From NCBI GenBank assembly GCA_002369055.1, contig DFEL01000097.1, positions 1 to 7,787 on the forward strand: 7,787 nucleotides of DNA, in the 5' to 3' direction. The notes below the pieces were generated by a model that was given only the letters and a program-made list of their open reading frames with translations, was not told where the DNA came from and did not search any database. Positions 1 to 5,022 of this stretch are shown piece by piece. Each line of letters begins with the position of its first letter. Position 1 is the stretch's first letter. This DNA is from Cyanobacteria bacterium UBA3803 (GTDB lineage: Bacteria; Cyanobacteriota; Vampirovibrionia; Gastranaerophilales; Gastranaerophilaceae). Made by a program: the position numbers and the translations under genes.

Positions 1-2
1 TA

Positions 3-854
3 TTAAACTAAGTTCAAAGCGATAGATGGTGCTTGGTTTGCTGTTGCTAACAAACTTGCAGATGTTTGTTGCAAGATTTGTTGCTTGATGTAATTAGATG
101 ACTCTTCAGCAATATCAGCGTCCTTAATCAATGAACTTGCTGATGTTAAGTTTGTTGCCATAACTTGAGCTGATTCCATTGCTGATGAAATTGCTGCTTG
201 TTTTCCACCAATTGCTGTCATTGCATTTGTTACGCTTGCAATTGCTGAATCAACAGTTGCTAAGTAGCCTCTTGCAGCAGTATCTGTCCAATTGCTAGGA
301 ACATCAGTTGATAAACCCAAACCCGCTCTTGTTGAATTTTGGAATACTTCAGAACCTAATGTAATTACGGAATTGTTTGTTCCTGATGTAGGTGCTGCTT
401 CGATACCAACTTGCAATGTTACTGATGTTGTTGTTCCGTCAAGAAGTTTTTTACCATTGAATTCAGCTGATTTTGCTACACGATCAATTTCTGAAAGTCT
501 TGAATTAATTTCAGTTTTAATTGCACCAATTGCATCTGAACCGTAAGTTCCGTTTGCTGCTTGCTCGGTCAAATCTCTGATACGAGTCAAATTGTCATTA
601 ATTACACCCATTACACCCTCCATAGTGTCTAACATTGAAGAACCCATTTGAGCATTATCTTGTGCTACTTTCAATGAGCTTACTTTGTAGTCCAACTTGT
701 TTGCTACTGCCATACCTGCTGCATCATCTTTTGATGAATTGATTTTCAAACCTGTTGACATACGTTGCATCGCAGTATTCATTGCGTTTGTAGCTTTGTT
801 CAATGAAGCTTGTGCTGTTAGTGATGGAATGTTTGTGTTTACTGTAATTGACAT
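3..854 (-). CDS. Flagellin, copy 1 (short filament protein)
   Basis: Structural subunit of the flagellar filament, exported through the flagellar type III apparatus. The 283-residue product has the conserved N-terminal D0/D1 region (about residues 1-150, starting MSITVNTNIPSLTAQ), a short variable middle (152-208) and the conserved C-terminal D1/D0 helix (209-283) ending SIALNLV. It is much shorter than Salmonella FliC (about 495), so the outer D2/D3 domains are absent. The reading frame is open to 923, but I place the start at 854: the family N-terminus begins there and a strong AAAGGAG lies 7 nt upstream (862-868). The upstream extension runs through the structured leader and has no flagellin character. 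A second flagellin follows in tandem at 990-1829, with a terminator between them, so this gene probably has its own promoter. Its own terminator would lie left of the window. The family call is secure; whether it should be called fliC, hag or flaA is not decidable. Confidence 0.97.
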   Translation of the reverse strand: MSITVNTNIPSLTAQASLNKATNAMNTAMQRMSTGLKINSSKDDAAGMAVANKLDYKVSSLKVAQDNAQMGSSMLDTMEGVMGVINDNLTRIRDLTEQAANGTYGSDAIGAIKTEINSRLSEIDRVAKSAEFNGKKLLDGTTTSVTLQVGIEAAPTSGTNNSVITLGSEVFQNSTRAGLGLSTDVPSNWTDTAARGYLATVDSAIASVTNAMTAIGGKQAAISSAMESAQVMATNLTSASSLIKDADIAEESSNYIKQQILQQTSASLLATANQAPSIALNLV

Positions 855-861
855 AAGCGAT

Positions 862-868
862 CTCCTTT
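862..868 (-). promoter_or_regulatory. Shine-Dalgarno of flagellin copy 1
   Basis: Minus-strand AAAGGAG with a 7-nt spacer to the ATG at 854. It fixes the start codon against the longer open frame. Its GGA also forms the second half of a GGA pair 25 nt apart shared with flagellin copy 2. Confidence 0.9.
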
Positions 869-876
869 CGTGATTG

Positions 877-921
877 ATACACCACAATCCTTTAAGGTGT
901 ATGTTATGCTTGTTGCATAAC
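877..921 (-). promoter_or_regulatory. Double-hairpin leader of flagellin copy 1
   Basis: Two inverted repeats lie back to back upstream of the Shine-Dalgarno site. The distal one (903-921) is GTTATGC, a 5-nt loop, then GCATAAC: 7 perfect pairs. The proximal one (877-902) is ATACACC, a 12-nt loop, then GGTGTAT: 7 perfect pairs, with GGA exposed in the loop (888-890). Flagellin copy 2 has the same arrangement with different loop bases and a shifted proximal stem. Conserved pairing with changed sequence points to function. Inference: a translational control element of the CsrA type. Alternatively, the distal palindrome may be a DNA operator or part of the promoter, since no transcription start is known. 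Confidence 0.6.
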
Positions 922-923
922 AA

Positions 924-935
924 TCAAAGTGACAA
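924..935 (-). promoter_or_regulatory. Conserved 12-nt block upstream of flagellin copy 1
   Basis: Minus-strand TTGTCACTTTGA, identical to 1897-1908 and at nearly the same distance from its start codon (about 80 nt). It begins with a -35-like TTGTCA, and CATAAC follows 21 nt later, which is too far for a standard sigma-70 promoter. Because the terminator of flagellin copy 2 ends just upstream, any dedicated promoter must lie within this short interval. I did not find a good sigma-28 match (TAAA-N15-GCCGATAA). Confidence 0.4.
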
Positions 936-942
936 TAACTTG

Positions 943-978
943 AAAAAAGACCTAAGAACTTACGACCTTAGGTCTTTT
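943..978 (-). terminator. Intrinsic terminator of flagellin copy 2
   Basis: A 12-bp perfect stem (945-956 with 967-978, AAAAGACCTAAG on the minus strand) with a 10-nt loop. On the minus strand it ends in a run of six T at 943-948. It starts 12 nt past the flagellin copy 2 stop codon and separates the two flagellins into distinct transcription units. Confidence 0.85.
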
Positions 979-989
979 AATATTTTAAT

Positions 990-1829
990 CTATACTAAGT
1001 TCAAAGCGATAGATGGTGCTTGGTTTGCTGTTGCTAACAAGCTTGCTGATGTTTGTTGAAGAATTTGTTGTTTAATGTAATTTGATGATTCTTCTGCGAT
1101 ATCAGCGTCTTTAATCAATGAACTTGCTGATGTTAAGTTTGTTGCCATAACTTGAGCTGATTCCATTGCTGATGAAATTGCTGCTTGTTTACCACCGATT
1201 GCTGTCATTGCATTTGTAATTTTTGCAATTGCACCATCAACTGAACTTAAATAAGTTCTTGCTTGAGCATCATCCCAGTTTGCAGGTACATTTGCAATGT
1301 TCAAACCTGTTGCATCTGTTGTTGATTTTTGGAAAATTGATGAATCCAATGTGATTTGTGAATTTGCAGTACCGTCAATACCTACTTGCAATGTTACTGA
1401 TGATGTTGTTCCGTCAAGAAGTTTTTTGCCGTTAAATTCTGCTGAATTTGCTACACGGTTGATTTCTGTTAATCTTGAGTTAATTTCAGTTTTAATTGCA
1501 CCAATTGCATCTGAACCGTAAGTTCCGTTTGCTGCTTGTTCTGTTAAATCTCTGATACGAGTTAAATTGTCATTAATTACACCCATAACTCCTTCCATTG
1601 TATCTAACATTGAAGCACCCATTTGAGCATTGTCTTGTGCTACTTTCAATGAACTTACCTTGTAGTCTAATTTGTTTGCTACTGCCATACCTGCTGCGTC
1701 ATCTTTTGATGAGTTGATTTTCAAACCTGTTGACATACGTTGCATCGCAGTATTCATTGCGTTTGTAGCTTTGTTCAATGAAGCTTGTGCTGTTAATGAT
1801 GGGATGTTTGTGTTTACTGTAATTGCCAT
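990..1829 (-). CDS. Flagellin, copy 2 (short filament protein)
   Basis: Second filament subunit, 279 residues, same architecture as copy 1. Residues 1-151 differ from copy 1 at only six positions (2, 72, 121, 124, 128, 143) and the last 75 residues are identical. The middle (152-204) is clearly different and 4 residues shorter. This middle is the part expected to face the outside of the filament. The start at 1829 is chosen because AAAGGAG lies 6 nt upstream (1836-1842) and the family N-terminus MAITVNTNIP begins there; the frame stays open to 1877 through the leader hairpins. The stop is TAG, followed by a good terminator. Scattered synonymous differences in the conserved parts show that the duplication is not brand new, although two blocks of 80 and 82 nt are still identical. 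It presumably co-assembles with, or alternates with, copy 1; the sequence cannot say which is the major subunit. Confidence 0.97.
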   Translation of the reverse strand: MAITVNTNIPSLTAQASLNKATNAMNTAMQRMSTGLKINSSKDDAAGMAVANKLDYKVSSLKVAQDNAQMGASMLDTMEGVMGVINDNLTRIRDLTEQAANGTYGSDAIGAIKTEINSRLTEINRVANSAEFNGKKLLDGTTSSVTLQVGIDGTANSQITLDSSIFQKSTTDATGLNIANVPANWDDAQARTYLSSVDGAIAKITNAMTAIGGKQAAISSAMESAQVMATNLTSASSLIKDADIAEESSNYIKQQILQQTSASLLATANQAPSIALNLV

Positions 1830-1835
1830 AAGCGA

Positions 1836-1842
1836 CTCCTTT
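1836..1842 (-). promoter_or_regulatory. Shine-Dalgarno of flagellin copy 2
   Basis: Minus-strand AAAGGAG, 6 nt before the ATG at 1829; decides the start. Its GGA is 25 nt from the GGA in the upstream hairpin loop, the same distance as in copy 1. Confidence 0.9.
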
Positions 1843-1853
1843 CGTAATTGATA

Positions 1854-1894
1854 CACCACAATCCGGCGTGGTGCCATTATGCATACCGCATAAC
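1854..1894 (-). promoter_or_regulatory. Double-hairpin leader of flagellin copy 2
   Basis: The counterpart of the copy 1 leader. The proximal stem is CACCAC/GTGGTG (1854-1859 with 1868-1873, 6 perfect pairs, 8-nt loop containing GGA at 1862-1864). The distal stem is GTTATGC/GCATAAT on the minus strand (1876-1882 with 1888-1894). There, one pair has become G-U relative to copy 1 and the loop has changed from AACAA to GGTAT. The G-U pair works in RNA but not in a DNA palindrome, which mildly favours an RNA structure. The function is inferred from comparing the two copies only. Confidence 0.6.
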
Positions 1895-1896
1895 AC

Positions 1897-1908
1897 TCAA
1901 AGTGACAA
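1897..1908 (-). promoter_or_regulatory. Conserved 12-nt block upstream of flagellin copy 2
   Basis: Minus-strand TTGTCACTTTGA, an exact match to the block upstream of copy 1, while the sequence further upstream is unrelated. CATAAT follows 21 nt later. This is a probable transcription signal of an unassigned type, or a regulator site. Confidence 0.4.
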
Positions 1909-2023
1909 CGAAAACATAATTTTTAATTTTATGTACATTTATCATGTTCCACAGAAAAATTTTTTTATAACACTTTTTTAAAATTTTAGTTACATTTGTT
2001 TACAAAAAAATAAAAATTATTTT

Positions 2024-2032
2024 TGCTATAAT
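2024..2032 (+). promoter_or_regulatory. Promoter -10 region of yebC
   Basis: TGCTATAAT is a perfect extended -10 element about 33 nt before the yebC ATG. A TTTACA at 1999-2004 is the best -35-like match, but its 22-nt spacer is too long, so the extended -10 may act largely alone. The rest of 1909-2064 is AT-rich spacer between two divergent genes with no ORF. Confidence 0.6.
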
Positions 2033-2064
2033 ATTTTTGTACAGATAAAAAAAGGATAAAATAT

Positions 2065-2820
2065 ATGAGTGGACATTCAAAGTGGGCAACAACAAAACAC
2101 AAAAAAGCAAAAGTTGATTCTCAAAGAGCAGTTGTTTTTCAAAAATTTTCAAGAGAAATTATTGTTGCATCAAGACTTGGCGGTGGTGATTTAAAAGCAA
2201 ATTTCAGATTAAGAACTGCTGTTGAAAAAGCAAAGGCAGCCGGTTTACCAAACGATAATATTAAACGTGCTATTGACAAGGGTTGTGGTAATGGTGCAGC
2301 TGAAAATTATGAAGAATTAACTTATGAAGGATATGGTGCAGGCGGTGTTGCAATAGTGATTGAAGCAATGACCGATAACAGAAATCGTACTGCCGGTGAT
2401 ATTAGAAGTTATTTTACTAAATTTAACGGAAATTTAGGTGAAACAGGTTGTGTTGGTTGGATGTTTAAACAATATGGTATGATAACATTCCCTTCAGATG
2501 TAGATTATGATAAATTAGTTGAAGAAGCTATTAATCTTGGAGCAGAAGACTTTTTGGAAGAAGAGGATGAATATAAAATTTTAACTTCTATTGCTGATTT
2601 ACAAACAGTTTCAGAAGGTCTTGAAAAAGCAGGGTTTGAGCATACAACAGCAGAATTTACAAGAATACCTGAAAATACTATCGAAATTACTGATGAAAAA
2701 ACAGCAACACAAATTATGCGTTTGATGGATAAAATCGAAGAACATGATGACGTACAAAACGTATATTCAAATTTTGATATTCCGGATGAAATCATGGAAA
2801 AAATAGAAGGTACATACTAA
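2065..2820 (+). CDS. yebC: YebC/TACO1-family protein
   Basis: A 251-residue member of the YebC/PmpR (DUF28) family, of normal length. The start MSGHSKWATTKHKKAK is the family signature, followed by the helical N-terminal domain (NFRLRTAVEKAKAAG and LPNDNIKRAI near residues 65-90), the YEGYGAGGVAIVIE strand region near 110, and NRTAGDIRSYFTKFNGNLGE near 135. Family knowledge: members were first described as DNA-binding regulators, but mitochondrial TACO1 and bacterial YebC-type proteins have since been tied to ribosome function and relief of stalling at proline runs. Either role is cytoplasmic. AAAGGA lies 8 nt before the ATG. In many bacteria yebC sits beside ruvC; here it is a single-gene unit with its own promoter and terminator. 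Nothing looks damaged. Confidence 0.96.
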   Translation: MSGHSKWATTKHKKAKVDSQRAVVFQKFSREIIVASRLGGGDLKANFRLRTAVEKAKAAGLPNDNIKRAIDKGCGNGAAENYEELTYEGYGAGGVAIVIEAMTDNRNRTAGDIRSYFTKFNGNLGETGCVGWMFKQYGMITFPSDVDYDKLVEEAINLGAEDFLEEEDEYKILTSIADLQTVSEGLEKAGFEHTTAEFTRIPENTIEITDEKTATQIMRLMDKIEEHDDVQNVYSNFDIPDEIMEKIEGTY

Positions 2821-2837
2821 TACAAAATATTTGAAAT

Positions 2838-2873
2838 AAAATGTCGGATGTATTTAAATACATCCGACATTTT
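2838..2873. terminator. Bidirectional terminator between yebC and the secreted-protein gene
   Basis: A perfect palindrome: 16 pairs (2838-2853 with 2858-2873) around TTAA. On the plus strand it ends in TTTTTATTT, and on the minus strand in TTTTATTTC. It lies 17 nt after the yebC stop and 16 nt after the end of the convergent gene, so it can serve both. Confidence 0.9.
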
Positions 2874-2889
2874 TTATTTCGTTTATTGT

Positions 2890-4311
2890 TTAAAAATCGT
2901 TAATTGTGTAATCCATTTCTTTTTTGTAATTTCTTGTTCTAAAGAAAGGTGATGGTTTGTTATCTTTTGGCAAAATAACAGGTGTTGATGTTACCGGAAC
3001 TTCTTGTATTTTTACGTCATCATCAGCTTGTTTTGCATCCTTAATTTTTTCCAACATTTTTTTTGATTTTGTTTCTATTATTTTACTTTCTTGTGGTTGA
3101 GATACTGAATTCGTACTATTTACAGGTGTTACTTGTTTTGTCTGAACAGAAGTTTCTTCAACAACCTCTTGTGTTCTTTGTGGTTGTAATTTTCTTTGCA
3201 ACTCATATTTTTCCTGTTTTAATTGCATTTGTGCTTCTTTTTTTGCTTTTTGTTTAGCAGCATTTAGCTGTTGTTTTTGATATTGTTTTTCGTATTTTAA
3301 TCTTTGTTTTGCTTTTTTTAATTCAAATTTTTCTTGTTCTTTAACTCTTATTTGTTCAAGTTGTTCATCAGTTGACAATTCTGTCTTTACAGAGGGTGCA
3401 CTACTTTTAACATTTGCTTTTTTTAACTTATTAACTGCTTTTTTTGCTTTTGTTGCACCTTTACGTGAAATTTTTACAGCTCCGGCGGCAACAGATGCAC
3501 CTGCCGCTGCGGATTGTTTTTTTATCGCATTTGCACTGCGTACCATGCCACGTTTTGAATCAATTTTTACTTTGTCTATTGATACATATTGAGGTTTCAC
3601 AACTTCCGGATGAAGTGTATTCAAATTTTGGTATGGAGAAATATTTAACAATGCAAGTTGAGTTTCTTGTACTACTTGTGGCGTTAAAAATTTTGTTGAA
3701 TATTTTTTAACTTTTTCCAATTGTTCGCTTGAATCATTAAATGTTGTCGGAATCATTCTGTTTTCACGAGAACTTATTAATTTTTGGTAATTGTGCTGCC
3801 ATAGTACGACTTGATTATTAGGGTCAATCAACGTTGCTTGAGTAGATAGCCTGTACGCAGCATCAAGAACTGTTGCTCCGGGAACATCCAGAAAATCCCA
3901 CATTGTTCTTCTTGTAATATAATTTTGAGCATCCATATTACATCCTATTAATAAAACTTGTTTTACTTTGAATATCGATGCCAATTTTTGCACGGTTGCA
4001 AAATTTATAACATAATTATTTTGATAATTTGTAAGAAAATCTTGCACTTCTTTTTTAAATCTGAAATTTTCCGGTCTTTCCAAATAACTTCTGATTTGAC
4101 CAATTTGTATTGCAGACATATCAGGATGTTGATTGTAATAATTTATAATATCAGTGCTGATTAACGTTGCTGATTGCGGATAAACAAGATAATCCCGTTT
4201 TGTATTTAAAAATAAATCCGCAGGTAAAACCATAAAACTAAATCTTGCGGCATAACATTCATTTATGCAAGCAAAAAAGATAAATAAAACAAGTATAATA
4301 ATTTTTTTCAT
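2890..4311 (-). CDS. Secreted protein, globular N-domain plus Lys/Gln-rich coiled coil; function unknown
   Basis: 473 residues. Residues 1-21 form a clear signal peptide (MKK, then a hydrophobic stretch, with likely cleavage after CYA), so the protein is exported. No proper lipobox is present; the Cys residues at 15 and 19 do not have the right preceding residues. Residues 22-235 look globular, with alternating strands and helices (RFSFMVLPADLF, KVKQVLLIGCNMD near 115-127, NQVVLWQHNYQ near 166-176). This faintly recalls the nucleotide-free alpha/beta fold of periplasmic CsgG/TolB-N-like domains, which is an impression only. Residues 255-305 are Ala/Lys-rich, 313-378 form a strongly charged Lys/Glu/Gln coiled coil, and 380-460 look disordered. 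I believe related N-domains occur in Gastranaerophilales genomes, but I cannot verify this. There is no Shine-Dalgarno site, and the promoter places the mRNA start at the ATG. It could be an envelope tether or scaffold; no enzyme motif is visible. Confidence 0.85.
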   Translation of the reverse strand: MKKIIILVLFIFFACINECYAARFSFMVLPADLFLNTKRDYLVYPQSATLISTDIINYYNQHPDMSAIQIGQIRSYLERPENFRFKKEVQDFLTNYQNNYVINFATVQKLASIFKVKQVLLIGCNMDAQNYITRRTMWDFLDVPGATVLDAAYRLSTQATLIDPNNQVVLWQHNYQKLISSRENRMIPTTFNDSSEQLEKVKKYSTKFLTPQVVQETQLALLNISPYQNLNTLHPEVVKPQYVSIDKVKIDSKRGMVRSANAIKKQSAAAGASVAAGAVKISRKGATKAKKAVNKLKKANVKSSAPSVKTELSTDEQLEQIRVKEQEKFELKKAKQRLKYEKQYQKQQLNAAKQKAKKEAQMQLKQEKYELQRKLQPQRTQEVVEETSVQTKQVTPVNSTNSVSQPQESKIIETKSKKMLEKIKDAKQADDDVKIQEVPVTSTPVILPKDNKPSPFFRTRNYKKEMDYTINDF

Positions 4312-4317
4312 GATAAG

Positions 4318-4347
4318 ATTATATCATAGTCTTTTATATAGTGCGAA
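4318..4347 (-). promoter_or_regulatory. Promoter of the secreted-protein gene, predicting a leaderless mRNA
   Basis: The minus strand reads TGATATAAT (4326-4318), a perfect extended -10. TTCGCA (4347-4342) lies 18 nt upstream as a 4-of-6 match to -35. The last -10 base is 7 nt from the A of the ATG at 4311, so transcription would begin at the start codon. This agrees with the lack of any Shine-Dalgarno site. A 6-bp inverted repeat, ATGATA/TATCAT (4310-4315 with 4322-4327), covers the -10 and could be an operator. Confidence 0.55.
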
Positions 4348-4368
4348 TTATTAATAAGGAGTTAACAA

Positions 4369-4755
4369 ATGGATTACAAAGAATTGATGGAAAAAGCTAA
4401 AAAAGCAAGTGAAAACTCATATTCACCATATTCTAATTTTCCTGTTGGGGCTTGTGTTTTAGCTGAAAGCGGAAAAACTTATATAGGAACTAATGTTGAA
4501 AATGCATCTTATGGTGCAACAATTTGTGCCGAAAGAAGTGCTATTGTAAATGCAATTGTTAATGGAGAAAGAAAACTTTGTGCTGTTGCAATTTACGGCC
4601 CTAAAATGAAACGTTGTGCTCCTTGCGGCCCTTGCAGACAAGTTATTAACGAATTTCGTTCAGATAATGGTGTTGACATTATTCTTGAAGGTGATAACGG
4701 TGAATTAGAACTTCACACAATTGATGAGCTTTTACCTTTAGGTTTTGATTTATAA
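4369..4755 (+). CDS. cdd: Cytidine deaminase
   Basis: Converts cytidine and deoxycytidine to uridine and deoxyuridine with release of ammonia, in cytoplasmic pyrimidine salvage. The 128-residue product matches the short homotetrameric type found in Bacillus. The zinc site is complete: Cys53-Ala-Glu55 (Glu55 is the proton shuttle) and Cys86-Gly-Pro-Cys89. The nucleoside-binding motif NVENASYG is at 42-49, preceded by YSPYSNFPVGA at 18-28. A strong AAGGAG lies 7 nt upstream of the ATG. A TATAGT at 4337-4342 is a possible -10 with no convincing -35, sharing the divergent spacer with the secreted-protein gene's promoter. A small ORF starts 7 nt after the stop and is probably co-transcribed. In many bacteria cdd travels with era, deoC or pyrimidine phosphorylase; none is seen here. 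Confidence 0.97.
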   Translation: MDYKELMEKAKKASENSYSPYSNFPVGACVLAESGKTYIGTNVENASYGATICAERSAIVNAIVNGERKLCAVAIYGPKMKRCAPCGPCRQVINEFRSDNGVDIILEGDNGELELHTIDELLPLGFDL

Positions 4756-4762
4756 TGTAAGT

Positions 4763-5020
4763 ATGTTTATTTTTGAATTTATAAAAAAATATTGGTACAA
4801 AACATATAGAGAACCGAAAATTCTTGAAGAAGAAAAATGTATAAAACAATATGATGCAACAGATGATTCACCTGATTTTACAGAAGATTATGAAACATGT
4901 GAACATGTTTTTATGCCTGTTGACAGCACCGGTGAAATTCTTGCATGTACAAAATGCGGTATTCTTGCAAATAAAGAAGATGTTTATAAAGAAAATATAT
5001 TTGAAAGAAAAGAAATTTAA
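4763..5020 (+). CDS. Small zinc-ribbon-like protein, function unknown
   Basis: 85 residues from the ATG at 4763. The frame is open back to a TTG at 4745 that overlaps the end of cdd, but that start has no ribosome site and I prefer the ATG. The N-terminus is aromatic and basic (FIFEFIKKYWYKTYR), the middle is acidic (31-45), and the C-terminal part carries Cys46-x-His48 ... Cys62-x-x-Cys65-Gly. This spacing fits four ligands of a small zinc ribbon, with DSTGE between the pairs. Neither start has a Shine-Dalgarno site. The ATG is 7 nt after the cdd stop, so translation probably depends on ribosomes finishing cdd. An ATG-TAA start-stop (4755-4760) lies between, overlapping the cdd stop by one base. 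The coding case rests on the Cys/His pattern and tight spacing. It ends 2 bp from the convergent gene. Confidence 0.7.
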   Translation: MFIFEFIKKYWYKTYREPKILEEEKCIKQYDATDDSPDFTEDYETCEHVFMPVDSTGEILACTKCGILANKEDVYKENIFERKEI

Positions 5021-5022
5021 AT

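Noticed and set aside
292..546. Plus-strand ORF opposite flagellin copy 1 (similar one at 1297-1521)
   Set aside because: Mirror of the flagellin reading frame; it appears in both copies because the coding strand is conserved. No ribosome site.
855..923. N-terminal extension of flagellin copy 1 (and 1830-1877 of copy 2)
   Set aside because: The frames stay open upstream, but the strong Shine-Dalgarno sites sit right before the internal ATGs, the family N-terminus starts there, and the extension is made of leader hairpins.
1939..1967. Sigma-28-like promoter for flagellin copy 2 (TAAA and CATGATAA on the minus strand)
   Set aside because: Only 5 of 8 bases match the -10, the spacer is 17 instead of about 15, and flagellin copy 1 has no equivalent.
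2838..2873. Palindrome as operator or mobile-element end
   Set aside because: Position between two convergent stops and T-rich flanks on both strands fit a bidirectional terminator.
4255..4311. Lipoprotein signal for the secreted protein
   Set aside because: The residues before Cys15 are Phe-Phe-Ala and those before Cys19 are Ile-Asn-Glu; neither is an acceptable lipobox. Cleavage after Cys-Tyr-Ala is more likely.
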